Assembly (NCBI RefSeq): GCF_025452195.1
Contig: NZ_CP104973.1
Location: forward strand, 2,835,001 to 2,899,000
DNA length: 64,000 nt
Reading direction: 5' to 3'
From: Phyllobacterium zundukense
GTDB taxonomy: Bacteria > Pseudomonadota > Alphaproteobacteria > Rhizobiales > Rhizobiaceae
Both the position numbers and the translations under genes were made by a program. This document shows, piece by piece, positions 34,951-44,027 of this stretch (positions are counted from its first letter, which is position 1; the number at the start of each line of letters is the position of its first letter). The notes below the pieces were generated by a model. It was not told where the DNA came from and searched no databases. It worked only from the letters and a program-made list of their open reading frames with translations.

Positions 34951-37839
34951 ATGAACGGCAGTGCTTTTGGAATTCTCTTGACCAGCAGGGAAAAATTGCT
35001 GGCGGGAGCCTGCTCGGTCGCTTTGGCGATAGGTTGCTTGGCTTCGTCAACGGCTTCGGCTGCCACCTATCTTGTCGCCAACGATGCGCAGCTGCGGGCA
35101 GCGATCACCGCCGCAAATGGAGACGGCGATCCAAATGCTCTAATCCGCATGACGGCTGCGTTCAGTGTCGGCGCGACAGCGCTGCCAACGCCAACCAAGC
35201 CCATGACCATCGACACACAGGGGTTTGCGAGCGCGCCATTATCTTTCAGTGGACTTGGCAGCCAGGTGACCCTCGTAGGTGCTTTCCAGGGAGCAGCGGG
35301 TGCCCCTGGACAACGCGGTCTGGCCCTCGCGAACCAGGCATTCGTCATTAACAGTGGCTCCATCACCGGCGGCGACGGTGGCGGCAGCAGTACCAGCGGT
35401 GCCGGCGCTACCCTTCTCAATGCATCAACGCTGGTCAATAACGGTACCATTCGCGGCGGCGGCTCGGGTGGCGGGAGTGCGGGAGGATACGGCATACAGC
35501 TCAGCAGCGGTTCGACGCTGATTAACAACGGCCTCGTGCAGGCGGGGGACGGCCAAGGCGTTATTGGCGGCGTTGGTGTCTTCATGATCGCCAGTCCTCT
35601 GCAAGCCGCGAGTACCTTGGTCAACACGGGTACTATCCGGGGCGGCAACGATGTTACTGGGGTCAATGCAGGCACCGTGGGCATACAAGCGCAAGGAAAA
35701 CGCCACACGATCGTCAATTCGGGCATTATTGAAGGCGGGGATCGGGCCGCCGGCGTTCAATCGACAAACGGCGGGTTGCAACTGACGAACAGCGGAACGA
35801 TCCGCGCTGGCGCTGGCGGAACGACGGCGATCTCAGTGAGCGGCGCAGCGACGACTGACTTGACACTGGAGCTACAGGCCGGTTCGGCGATCGAAGGCAA
35901 TGTCATTGCCAATGCCACTTCAACCACTGACACGCTACGCCTTGGTGGCACGGCCAACGACACCTTCGACGTTTCGGCAATCGGGCTGCAATACCAGAAC
36001 TTCGACACCTACGAAAAGACCGGCACCAGCACCTGGGCGCTGACCGGTACGGGCACGGCCACCACGAACTGGAATATCCAGGACGGCACCCTGCAGCTCG
36101 GCAATGGCGGCACCAGCGGCAGTGTCATTGGCGATATCACCACTGCCAGTGCCGGGACGCTCGCCTTCAACCGCTCAAACACGTTCACCTTCGATAATCT
36201 TGTTCTCGGCACCGGCACGATAAGCCAGATCGGCACCGGCACGACGATCATGACCGCGGACAATTCCGCCTTCGCAGGCAGCACCACGATCGAGGCGGGC
36301 ACGCTGTCGGTGAACGGCATCCTTGGCGGGACGGTGAATGTGCAGACGGGCGGGCGGCTGCAAGGCACTGGCGATGTCGGCACAACGACGAGCGACGGAA
36401 CGATTGCGCCCGGCAACTCGATCGGCACATTGACGGTCAACGGCAACTACACCGGCAATGGTGGCACGTTGGTCATCGAGACCGAGCTTGGCGACGATGC
36501 CTCGCCCACAGACCGTCTCGTCGTCACCGGCGACACCGCAGGCACGACCAATGTGCGGGTGACCAATGTTGGTGGCACCGGCGCGGAGACGGTCGAAGGC
36601 ATCAAGGTCGTTGACGTGGGCGGCGCTTCGAACGGTGCCTTTTCGCTGCTGGGCGACTATGTGATCGCTGGCCAGCAGGCTGTGGTGGCGGGTGCCTATG
36701 GCTATACCCTGAACAAGAACGGGGTGAGCACCCCTGGCGATGGCGACTGGTATCTGCGATCCGAGCTGACGCCGACCACGCAACCGCCAGCGACCGGCCC
36801 GCTCTATCAGCCGGGTGCGCCGCTTTACGAGACCTACGCCCAGAGCCTGCAGGTGCTCAATGGCGTCGGCTCGATGCAGCAGCGTATCGGCAACCGCTAT
36901 TGGGCCGGCGCAGGCAGCGCGATGATTGCGGAAGGCGACGGGCCGGGAACGCCCGAGGCTGCGCCTTTGCCTTCCGAAGGCGGCACGGCCACCATTGATG
37001 CGGGAGCCATATGGGCACGCATCGATGGCGCGCATTCGCGGGTTGATCCTGACCGCTCGACCACGCAGGCAGAATATGATTACAACATTTGGAGGTTGCA
37101 GTCGGGCCTTGATGGCAAGCTCTACGAAAACCAGTCCGGTACGCTGATGGGCGGCGTGACATTCCAATACGGGGAGATTTCAACCGACGTCTCGTCCATA
37201 TTCGGCAAGGGCTCCATCGACACTGACGGCTACGGTTTTGGCGGCACGCTGACCTGGCTTGCCCAGAACGGCTTCTATGTCGACGGGCAGGCACAACTCA
37301 ACTGGTACGACAGCGATATTACCTCCGACACGCTGGGCCAGAGCCTGACCAATGGCAATGACGGTTTCGGCTACGCGTTGAGCCTTGAAACCGGCAAGCG
37401 GATCATCATCAGCGAGAGCTGGTCAATCACGCCGCAAGCACAGCTGGCCTATTCCAATGTCGATTTCGATGATTTTACCGATCCATTCGGCGCGGACGTT
37501 TCGCTGGACAAAAGCGATAGTCTGAAGGGACGCCTTGGCGTCTCCGCCGATTACCAGAATGCCTGGCAGGACGCTTCGGGCAGGATGGCACGCAGCAATA
37601 TCTACGGGCTCGCCAACCTCTATCACGAATTCCTCGATGGTTCGGAGGTTGACCTCGTCGGCGTCAATTTCGCCAATGAGAGCGATCGTACCTGGGGCGG
37701 GATCGGCGCTGGCGGGTCATACAGCTGGGCCGATGATAAATACGCGCTCTATGGCGAGGTTTCGCTGAATACCAGCCTGAGCAACTTTGCCGACAGTTAC
37801 AGCGTCAATGGAACGACGGGCTTCAAGGTGAAGTTCTGA
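34951..37839 (+). CDS. Type V autotransporter with beta-helix passenger
   Basis: 962 residues. The ATG at 34951 is preferred to an upstream start at 34867. Signal peptide to about residue 37 (CLASSTASA). The passenger (about 38-610) is Gly/Asn/Thr-rich with repeats such as GTIRGG and LVNTGTIRGG typical of a right-handed beta-helix, then passenger-associated repeats (GTLQLGNGGTSG, TLSVNGILGGTVNVQ, TIAPGNSIGTLTVNGNY). The C-terminal ~280 residues form the outer-membrane beta-barrel, ending in the aromatic-terminated FKVKF. No protease motif was seen, so it is more likely an adhesin or surface protein. Relation to Brucella adhesin-type autotransporters is likely but unproven. Confidence 0.92.
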   Translation: MNGSAFGILLTSREKLLAGACSVALAIGCLASSTASAATYLVANDAQLRAAITAANGDGDPNALIRMTAAFSVGATALPTPTKPMTIDTQGFASAPLSFSGLGSQVTLVGAFQGAAGAPGQRGLALANQAFVINSGSITGGDGGGSSTSGAGATLLNASTLVNNGTIRGGGSGGGSAGGYGIQLSSGSTLINNGLVQAGDGQGVIGGVGVFMIASPLQAASTLVNTGTIRGGNDVTGVNAGTVGIQAQGKRHTIVNSGIIEGGDRAAGVQSTNGGLQLTNSGTIRAGAGGTTAISVSGAATTDLTLELQAGSAIEGNVIANATSTTDTLRLGGTANDTFDVSAIGLQYQNFDTYEKTGTSTWALTGTGTATTNWNIQDGTLQLGNGGTSGSVIGDITTASAGTLAFNRSNTFTFDNLVLGTGTISQIGTGTTIMTADNSAFAGSTTIEAGTLSVNGILGGTVNVQTGGRLQGTGDVGTTTSDGTIAPGNSIGTLTVNGNYTGNGGTLVIETELGDDASPTDRLVVTGDTAGTTNVRVTNVGGTGAETVEGIKVVDVGGASNGAFSLLGDYVIAGQQAVVAGAYGYTLNKNGVSTPGDGDWYLRSELTPTTQPPATGPLYQPGAPLYETYAQSLQVLNGVGSMQQRIGNRYWAGAGSAMIAEGDGPGTPEAAPLPSEGGTATIDAGAIWARIDGAHSRVDPDRSTTQAEYDYNIWRLQSGLDGKLYENQSGTLMGGVTFQYGEISTDVSSIFGKGSIDTDGYGFGGTLTWLAQNGFYVDGQAQLNWYDSDITSDTLGQSLTNGNDGFGYALSLETGKRIIISESWSITPQAQLAYSNVDFDDFTDPFGADVSLDKSDSLKGRLGVSADYQNAWQDASGRMARSNIYGLANLYHEFLDGSEVDLVGVNFANESDRTWGGIGAGGSYSWADDKYALYGEVSLNTSLSNFADSYSVNGTTGFKVKF

Positions 37840-38128
37840 TCCCCGTATCGTCCGAGCGGTTATGGCTGACCTTCGATTTGCCGTCGATCCCATCATAGCC
37901 ACCGCAACTTAACTGTTACGTACTTGCCGTTTCCTCCGGACGCGGGTTCAAATTGTTTCAAGCATTTTTCCGGGCGTCCCGATTGTCATGCCTTGCAGTG
38001 TCGCAGCTGAACCGGCGAGGATGAGCGCCACAAGAAGCGGCCACGGCTAACGTGGTAGCAGTCTGTGCCTCGGTTCGAGGATGTGCTTGCCGTTGTTTCC
38101 AACCCAGCTTTCACGAAGGACCTGCATC
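37840..38128. other. Intergenic region between autotransporter and M14-like gene
   Basis: About 290 bases with no supported gene. It must contain the promoter of the exported M14-like/epoxide hydrolase unit. No repeat or terminator is clear to me. Confidence 0.45.
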
Positions 38129-39317
38129 ATGTCGGACAAGTCTAAAGAAGGTCTCGATCGCCGCGACTTCATGATCGCATCCATTGCCACAGTCGGTGTG
38201 TCGGCTGCCCTTGCTGTCAACGCTGGCGCCGCGAACGCCCAAGACGCAGCGGCAACTTCTCCCGCGTCAGGAACGGTCTATACCGGTGATGTGGTGCAGG
38301 GGAAAAAGGTCGTCAGTACGCTCGACGTCAACGACCTTGGGCCCGGCAAGAAGCATTTCCTGTATTTTCAGGGTGTGCAGATGCCGACCGGTCAGCAGCG
38401 GTATGCGTCCGTGATTGTCGCCAGGGGCGCAAAGCCGGGCAAGCGCGTCGTTCTGGTCAGCGGCGTACATGGCGACGAGATGAGTTCAGTGCATACGGTC
38501 CAGACCGTGTTGAACCAACTCGACCCGGGAGAGATGTCCGGTACGGTGATGGCGGTCACGGACGTGTCGGGCCCGGCCATCGAAGCCATGCAGCGGCGAT
38601 GGCCCGATTCTGGGCAGGGGCCCCGATCTCGTCGACATGAACCGGGTGTGGCCCGGAAACGAGAACGGTGTCACCCCGACCAGCCGGCACGCCGGGCTGC
38701 TGTTCAACCGGCTTCTCCGGCCCAACGCCGACGTCGCGATCGACTTCCACACCGGGACAACCGGTTTCGAGGTCTCCGCATTCAATATTGCCAGCATGGA
38801 TGTGCCCGAGATCAAGGCAATCGTCGATCTTTATCCCGTCGGGCAGATTTTCGACAATCATACCTATCCCGGCGTCCTGCATAACGCGTTCATCGACGCG
38901 GGCATCCCGTCGTTTTGCCCGGAGGTCGGCGCGGCGCGTGTCCTCGACCTCGAAATGATCGCCTTGTTCGTGGAAGGCACGATGAACGTTCTCAAACATC
39001 TCGGCATCCTTGCCGGGCCTATGGGACGCACCGGCAAGGACGCGGATGTCTTTGTCGGCAACAGCGCATTCCCGATTCTCGCAACGGAGGGCGGGTTCGT
39101 CGAGCATCTCGTCAAGCTCAACGAAAAGGTCGAAGCCGGACAGAAGGTCGCCATCCAGCGCAACAGCTTCGGCGAGGTCGTGGCGGAATACACCAGCGGC
39201 GTGGCCGGAGAGGTGGCGGGCTTGCGCAGCGATGTATCGTCCGAGCCCGGCAATCCCCTGGCATTCATCCTGTACCAGAAGGCGCCGCCGGAGGCTGTCG
39301 AGTCTTATCCCGAGTAG
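38129..39317 (+). pseudogene. Tat-exported succinylglutamate desuccinylase/aspartoacylase-like (M14) protein, frameshifted
   Basis: Begins at ATG 38129 with a twin-arginine signal (DRRDFMIASIATVGVSAALAVNAGAANAQ). Frame 1 carries SGVHGDEMSSVHTVQT, where His-x2-Glu binds zinc in this family, up to about MQRRWPDSGQGP; the next frame continues DLVDMNRVWPGNENG, IDFHTG (third zinc ligand), and runs to 39317. Removing one C in the GGGGCCCC run at 38616-38623 joins the halves into one ~396-residue protein. The break could be an error or a real mutation in a homopolymer-like run. It precedes an exported epoxide hydrolase by 26 bases. Confidence 0.85.
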
Positions 39318-39343
39318 TTCACCGATCAAAAGGGGGAATGCAG

Positions 39344-40642
39344 ATGACAAGACTTATCAAGACGCTTGCGGCAGTCACGCTTTGGTTCTTTGTTATCGCC
39401 GTTGGCGGTGCGCCGGCTGTTACGGCGGCAAATGCGCAGGCAGCCGACGACACATCGATAAAGCCGTTCACTATCAGCGTGCCCGAGGAGGAACTCACCC
39501 GGCTTAAACGCCGGATCCAGGAGACGCGCTGGCCTGACGCGGAGACGGTGACCGATCAATCCCAGGGCATACAGCTCGCGAAGCTCAAGCCGCTGGTCGA
39601 ATATTGGGGCAGCGACTACGACTGGCGCAAGGTGGAGGCGAGGGTGAATGCCCTGCCGCAATTCGTTACCAATATAGATGGGATCGATATCTACTTCATC
39701 CACGTCCGCTCGAAGCATCCAAACGCCTTGCCTGTGATCATCACGCATGGCTGGCCGGGATCGGTGTTCGAGCAGCTCAAGATCATCGATCCCCTGACGA
39801 ATCCGACCGCCCATGGCGGAAAGCCGGAGGATGCGTTCGATGTGATCATTCCGTCGATGCCCGGCTATGGCTTTTCCGGCAAGCCGACGGATACGGGTTG
39901 GGGGCCCGATCGCACCGCCAAGGTCTGGGCAGAACTGATGAAGCGCCTCGGCTACACGCGCTATGTCGCCCAGGGCGGCGACTGGGGCTCGCCAGTCTCG
40001 AGCGCGATGGCGCGCCAGGCTCCGGAAGGCCTGCTCGGCATCCACATCAACTTGCCGGCGATCGTTCCGCCCGAGATCGCGGCAGTGCTTGCCGTCGGCG
40101 GGCCTGCGCCTGAGGGATTGACCGAGAAGGAACGCGAGACATTCGACGTGCTCGCTGCGGCCGGCAAAATGGGGAACCGGTCCTATGCGACGATGATGGG
40201 CACGCGGCCGCAGACGATCGGCTACGCCATAACCGACTCGCCAGCCGGCCTGGCGGCATGGATGCTCGGGCATCCGGGCTTTTCCAGATGGACATACAGC
40301 AACGACGATCCCGAAAAATCCGTCGACGAAGTGCTGGACGACGTCACACTGTACTGGCTGACGAACAGCGCAACCTCCTCGGGCCGGCTCTACTGGGAAT
40401 ATGGCGGTGGACGCAGTCCCGCACTATCGGCGGTCGAGATGACGTCCGAGATATCGCTGCCGGTGGCGATCACGGTATTTCCTTTCGAAAACTATCGCGC
40501 CCCCGAGACCTGGGCGCGGCGCGCCTATCGCAACCTGATCTACTTCCACGAGGTCGACAAGGGCGGGCACTTCGCCGCGTGGGAACAACCGGCGCTTTTC
40601 AGCGCCGAGCTGCGGGCCGCGTTCAAATCGCAGCGTCAGTAG
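39344..40642 (+). CDS. Exported epoxide hydrolase
   Basis: 432 residues. ATG 39344 has AGGGGG seven bases upstream (an ATG at 39338 is too close to it). N-terminal signal peptide MTRLIKTLAAVTLWFFVIAVGGAPAVTAANAQA. The epoxide-hydrolase N-terminal domain follows (FTISVPEEELTRLKRRIQETRWPD), then the alpha/beta-hydrolase domain: ITHGWPGSVFE oxyanion loop, QGGDWGSPVS with the Asp nucleophile, and the C-terminal catalytic His in GGHFAAWEQP. It probably forms a unit with the preceding Tat-exported gene. Export of an epoxide hydrolase is uncommon, though known. Confidence 0.9.
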   Translation: MTRLIKTLAAVTLWFFVIAVGGAPAVTAANAQAADDTSIKPFTISVPEEELTRLKRRIQETRWPDAETVTDQSQGIQLAKLKPLVEYWGSDYDWRKVEARVNALPQFVTNIDGIDIYFIHVRSKHPNALPVIITHGWPGSVFEQLKIIDPLTNPTAHGGKPEDAFDVIIPSMPGYGFSGKPTDTGWGPDRTAKVWAELMKRLGYTRYVAQGGDWGSPVSSAMARQAPEGLLGIHINLPAIVPPEIAAVLAVGGPAPEGLTEKERETFDVLAAAGKMGNRSYATMMGTRPQTIGYAITDSPAGLAAWMLGHPGFSRWTYSNDDPEKSVDEVLDDVTLYWLTNSATSSGRLYWEYGGGRSPALSAVEMTSEISLPVAITVFPFENYRAPETWARRAYRNLIYFHEVDKGGHFAAWEQPALFSAELRAAFKSQRQ

Positions 40643-40649
40643 CAGACAA

Positions 40650-41294
40650 TCAGGACTTGGCCCCGCCAGCCCGGACCAAGCCGGCCATGGCGCGCGCTTC
40701 CGTCGTGTGCTGATCGGCTTCGAGCCCGTCCGCGACGCCGGTGCGGTCGTTTTCGGGACGATTCTGGCTGACCTTCCACTTGCCTTCAATCTCGGCGATT
40801 TCGATCTCGATGCCGACAATGCCTTTCAGCTGCGAGTCGATATAGGTTTCCGGGGCGTCATTAACCGCCCATGGCGCGGCGCGGGGCGCTTCGTTGCGGG
40901 CGGTAAGCTGCGAGACATGGGTCCGCAGCCAGTTGCGATCCTCGATGATTTTCGCCGTGCCGCGCACCTGCACGATGGCATAGTTCCATGTGGGCACGAC
41001 CTTCCCAGTCTCCTGCTTGGTCGCATACCAGGATGGCGTCACATAGGTCTGTGGCCCCTGAAAGACTATGAGCACGCGGCCGTCACTCGCGAGCTGGCGC
41101 CATTGCGGATTGGCGCGGGCCACATGGGCGAAGAGCGTGCCCTTGGGCGAGGCCCCTGCATCGAGCAGGAAGGGAATGGCATTGGCGTTCGGGCCGTCTT
41201 CACCGCTGTTGATCAACAGACCGAGCGGATGCGCCCTGATGAGCGCGTGCTGGATTTCGAGCCTTTCCTCGCGGAAATGCGGCGGCTGATACAT
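40650..41294 (-). CDS. PaiB-family FMN-binding negative transcriptional regulator
   Basis: 214 residues starting MYQPPHFREERLEIQHALIRAHPLGLLIN, the standard PaiB N-terminus, with the split-barrel flavin fold. AAGGAG lies ahead of ATG 41294. PTWNYAIVQVRGTAKII and KGIVGIEIEI are conserved segments. In Bacillus PaiB cooperates with PaiA in repressing sporulation and protease genes; here a PaiA is absent. It lies 76 bases after the DUF1772 gene on the same strand, perhaps cotranscribed with the NmrA-like reductase. Confidence 0.9.
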   Translation of the reverse strand: MYQPPHFREERLEIQHALIRAHPLGLLINSGEDGPNANAIPFLLDAGASPKGTLFAHVARANPQWRQLASDGRVLIVFQGPQTYVTPSWYATKQETGKVVPTWNYAIVQVRGTAKIIEDRNWLRTHVSQLTARNEAPRAAPWAVNDAPETYIDSQLKGIVGIEIEIAEIEGKWKVSQNRPENDRTGVADGLEADQHTTEARAMAGLVRAGGAKS

Positions 41295-41370
41295 GGTATG
41301 CTCCTTGGCATTTTGGCGCCGGAGTGTGCATCAGGACCGGGCTTTGCACAAGGCGGCGAGGCGCCGCGGT

Positions 41371-41865
41371 TTACGTGGCGGCGGCCTGCCTGCCATAGGC
41401 GAGGATGAAGGCGATGAGCGCGCCGATACTGGCGAAGGTGCGGACATGGTTCCACGGCAACCACTCGGCAAGATAGCGGGTCCACAGGGCGGCGCCTTCC
41501 GGGCTCGTTGGCGAGACGGCGGCGAGCGCATCATTGAGCGGGACGTTGAACACCATGGTGACGACGATGACACCGGCAAGATAGAGCAGGCTGCCGACAA
41601 GCAGCCAAGCGGAGCCCGGCTCGACCCAGCGCAGGATGCTGGCGATGCCGAGGCCAAGGCAAAGCACCGCCGTACCGAAGAAGGCGAGGCCGAACGTGGC
41701 GTTGAGGATCGTCACATTGATCGAATTCATGGCGGCGATGCCCTGTTCTGGCGGCAGTTTTGCCAGCGCCGTCATGATGAAGCTGGAGAAGGCGAAGAAC
41801 AGGCCGGCCATCAGGCCGCTGCCGAGCGCGGCAAGAAGGGTCAGAAGCGGGATGAGGGCGATCAT
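41371..41865 (-). CDS. DUF1772 integral membrane protein
   Basis: 164 residues, four TM segments (about 3-30, 50-75, 82-104, 142-160). Motifs MAGLFFAFSSFIMTALAKLPPEQGIAAMNSIN and NVPLNDALAAV are typical of the DUF1772 family, which includes fungal anthrone oxygenases. Start ATG 41865 overlaps the stop of the NmrA-like gene by four bases. Bacterial members commonly travel with NAD(P)H-binding reductases under TetR control, as here. Activity unknown. Confidence 0.9.
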   Translation of the reverse strand: MIALIPLLTLLAALGSGLMAGLFFAFSSFIMTALAKLPPEQGIAAMNSINVTILNATFGLAFFGTAVLCLGLGIASILRWVEPGSAWLLVGSLLYLAGVIVVTMVFNVPLNDALAAVSPTSPEGAALWTRYLAEWLPWNHVRTFASIGALIAFILAYGRQAAAT

Positions 41866-42707
41866 TGCGCGCCCTCCCAGATGCCGGTCGCAGCGGCTTC
41901 GCTGGCGTAGGCGGTGAAATCGCGCGGCGCGCAGTCGAGCGCTTCGCGGACGCCGTCGGTCAAATATTCGTTGCGCCCGTCGAGCACCACGGTGAAGAGC
42001 TCATTGACGAGAGCGGCGATATCGGCCGGCACCTGATGTTGTTGGAGACCTTGCATGAATTCCTCCGGACTGATGGTTGCGTAAGTTACAGGGCGCCCGG
42101 CGGCCTTGGCAATCTCGGCGGTGGCTTCGGCGAAGGTCAGTGCGCGCGGGCCGGTGACCTCATAAAGCTGGCCGATATGGCGATCATCGGTGAGCGCGGC
42201 GGTGACGATATCGGCGATGTCATCGGCATGGATGAAGGGTTCGCGCACCGTGCTGGCCGGCAGCGCCATCTCGCCGGCGAGAATCTGGCCGAGCAGCATG
42301 CTTTCGCTGAAATTCTGCATGAACCAGCTGGCACGGACAATGGTCCAATCGGCGCCGGAGGCCCGCAAGACTTGCTCGGCGCGCTGGGCTTCCGGTTCGC
42401 CGCGGCCGGAGAGGAGGACGAGACGCTTGACGCCTTTGGCGATGGCGAGACGGGCGAGGTCGCCTACGGCTTCGGCAGCGCCGGGGGCGGCGAGATCGGG
42501 ATAATAGGTGATGTAGCAGGCCGAGATGCATTCAAGCGCGGGTGCCCAGGTTTCGCGGTTTTCCCAATCGAAGGCAGGGTTAGCACTGCGCGAGCCGATG
42601 CGCACGGGGACGCCTTGCGCGGTCAGGCGCTCGGCGACGCGGCGGCCGGTCTTGCCGGTGCCGCCGATGATCAGAACCGGGAATTTCGAGGTGCGGAAGG
42701 TGGTCAT
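41862..42707 (-). CDS. NmrA-like NAD(P)-binding oxidoreductase/regulator
   Basis: 281 residues. Of the ATGs at 42719, 42713 and 42707 I choose 42707 (MTTFRTSKFPVLIIGGTGKTGRRV) because GGAG lies six bases before it. Atypical SDR with a GGTGKTGRRV nucleotide site and no catalytic Tyr-x3-Lys evident, as in NmrA/QOR-type redox sensors. Conserved SGRGEPEAQRAEQVLRASGADWTIVRASWFMQNF follows. First gene of a minus-strand unit with DUF1772 and probably paiB, divergent from tetR across two TGAG-N5-CTCA sites. Confidence 0.9.
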   Translation of the reverse strand: MTTFRTSKFPVLIIGGTGKTGRRVAERLTAQGVPVRIGSRSANPAFDWENRETWAPALECISACYITYYPDLAAPGAAEAVGDLARLAIAKGVKRLVLLSGRGEPEAQRAEQVLRASGADWTIVRASWFMQNFSESMLLGQILAGEMALPASTVREPFIHADDIADIVTAALTDDRHIGQLYEVTGPRALTFAEATAEIAKAAGRPVTYATISPEEFMQGLQQHQVPADIAALVNELFTVVLDGRNEYLTDGVREALDCAPRDFTAYASEAAATGIWEGAQ

Positions 42708-42722
42708 TTTCATCTCCATATG

Positions 42723-42752
42723 TCTCGCCGCAGCGACTTTCTAAACGGGCTC
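42723..42752. repeat. Solo right end of the 142-bp palindromic repeat
   Basis: TCTCGCCGCAGCGACTTTC followed by an ACGGGCTC end matches the right 30 bp of the elements at 25433-25574 and 47495-47638. The rest of the element is absent, so this is a truncated relic next to the tetR divergent promoter. Confidence 0.7.
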
Positions 42753-42758
42753 TTAAAC

Positions 42759-42773
42759 ATGAGTAAGTCTCAT
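42759..42773. promoter_or_regulatory. TetR operator candidate, NmrA side
   Basis: ATGAG-TAAGT-CTCAT, a palindrome with perfect 5-bp arms, about 52 bases before the NmrA-like start. It shares the core TGAG-N5-CTCA with the site at 42820-42834, 61 bases away. Confidence 0.65.
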
Positions 42774-42819
42774 ATTTGCAAATGTGATAAATCCTCATAT
42801 TATAGGAGTCAAGCAAAAT

Positions 42820-42834
42820 GTGAGGAATGCTCAT
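42820..42834. promoter_or_regulatory. TetR operator candidate at the tetR start codon
   Basis: GTGAG-GAATG-CTCAT with core TGAG-N5-CTCA, overlapping the tetR ribosome binding site and ATG (42833). Binding here would block tetR translation initiation region/transcription and give autoregulation. Confidence 0.65.
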
Positions 42835-43453
42835 GAATGAGATTGGACCCATCGAGAGCGTGCGGCGCGAGCCGACGCAAAAACGCAGCCGCGAGCGGGT
42901 GGAGCGGATATTGAGCTGCGCCTCGACGGTAATCAAGAAGAGCGGCAGCGATGCCATGCGCATGAGCGACGTGGCGGAGATGGCGGGGATTTCGATCGGT
43001 TCGCTCTATCAGTATTTTCCCGACAAGGGCGCGGTCATCCGCACGCTGGCGGAGCGCTACAATGTGCTTGGCCAGCAATGTATTGCGGAAGGCCTGCAGG
43101 ATGTGCAGGGCAGGGAAGGTTTGCGGCGGGCGTTCGGCGAACTGATCGATGTCTATTACGCGATGTTCCTCGCCGAGCCGGTGATGCGCGACATCTGGTC
43201 GGGGACGCAGGCTGACAAGGCGCTGCGCGATATCAGTCTTGCCGACAGCCGTATCAATGGCGCGGTGCTCGCGGCGGCGCGAGCGCGCGTCGATCCCAAG
43301 GCGGACCGCGATGAACTGGAGGCATCGAGCTTTCTGATCATGCAGCTCGGCGAGGCGACGATGCGCCTCGCGATCTCGGTTGAGCGCGGCGAGGGCGATG
43401 CGCTGGTCGAGCATTTCAAACGTATGGTGCTGCGCGAGATGATGGAGGGGTGA
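42833..43453 (+). CDS. TetR/AcrR-family transcriptional repressor
   Basis: 206 residues from ATG 42833 (ATG 42827 two codons earlier is a less well spaced option). N-terminal helix-turn-helix: RVERILSCASTVIKKSG...MSDVAEMAGISIGSLYQYFPDKGAVI, with the recognition helix SIGSLYQYF. The C-terminal ligand domain is all-helical. It is divergent from the NmrA-like/DUF1772 unit, and two palindromes sharing TGAG-N5-CTCA lie in the spacer, so it probably represses both itself and that unit; the ligand is unknown. The SET-domain gene follows four bases after its stop. Confidence 0.93.
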   Translation: MNEIGPIESVRREPTQKRSRERVERILSCASTVIKKSGSDAMRMSDVAEMAGISIGSLYQYFPDKGAVIRTLAERYNVLGQQCIAEGLQDVQGREGLRRAFGELIDVYYAMFLAEPVMRDIWSGTQADKALRDISLADSRINGAVLAAARARVDPKADRDELEASSFLIMQLGEATMRLAISVERGEGDALVEHFKRMVLREMMEG

Positions 43454-43457
43454 GGTG

Positions 43458-43895
43458 ATGATCGAAGCCACTATCGACACCTGCGCCGAGATTTTCCTCA
43501 ACGGTGAGGCGCTGATCGAGACCATTCCGGACACCTATCTCGCGCCAAGCAAAACGCAGGGACGAGGGCTGCACACGTACCGGGCATGGGCGAAGGATGA
43601 GGTGCTTTGCGTGCTCGACGGGCAGGTGGTGGAAGCAAACCGTTATCCCGTGCTACTGACCGAAATGGAGTGGAACGCCCTGCCGGGTGAGATGCTGCTG
43701 GTGCGTCCACTACGTACAAGCTACGGTTTCATCAATCACAGCTTTGATCCGAACTTGGAGATCGGGCTTGACTATCGGACGATCAGTGCTCTTCGGGCGA
43801 TAACGGCGGGCGAAGAATTGAAGCTCAATTACGCCGCGCAGCCTGTGCCGAAAGGCTATCTTGAGCGCGATGATACCGATTTCCTGAGGGATTGA
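43458..43895 (+). CDS. Small SET-domain protein
   Basis: 145 residues from ATG 43458 (GTG 43455 is one codon earlier), with the AGGGG of the preceding stop region as ribosome site. SET methyltransferase-type motifs are visible: SKTQGRGLHTYRAWAKDE (substrate/AdoMet part), NHSFDPNLE at residues 93-101 and ALRAITAGEELKLNYA (about 111-126), the Asn-His and Glu-Glu-x-Leu-x2-Tyr signature. No pre-SET or post-SET cysteines. Four bases from tetR, so probably cotranscribed. A protein-lysine methylation role is inferred from the fold; the target is unknown. Confidence 0.85.
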   Translation: MIEATIDTCAEIFLNGEALIETIPDTYLAPSKTQGRGLHTYRAWAKDEVLCVLDGQVVEANRYPVLLTEMEWNALPGEMLLVRPLRTSYGFINHSFDPNLEIGLDYRTISALRAITAGEELKLNYAAQPVPKGYLERDDTDFLRD

Positions 43896-43979
43896 GGATC
43901 GACACCCACCGCCGCAATGGTATCGCTCGCTGACCTGCTGTAGGATACGGCGGGAGCCGTTGTGCTCCTTGTTTTTACG

Positions 43980-44008
43980 CAATTCCGGACGGAAAATCGC
44001 CGGAATTG
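43980..44008. promoter_or_regulatory. Inverted repeat upstream of the cyclase gene
   Basis: Perfect 9-bp arms CAATTCCGG (43980-43988) / CCGGAATTG (44000-44008) with an 11-base spacer, 20 bases ahead of the cyclase ATG. It could be an operator or a transcript hairpin; no T-run follows. Confidence 0.45.
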
Positions 44009-44027
44009 TTCTAAGGGGCCCGGGGGC

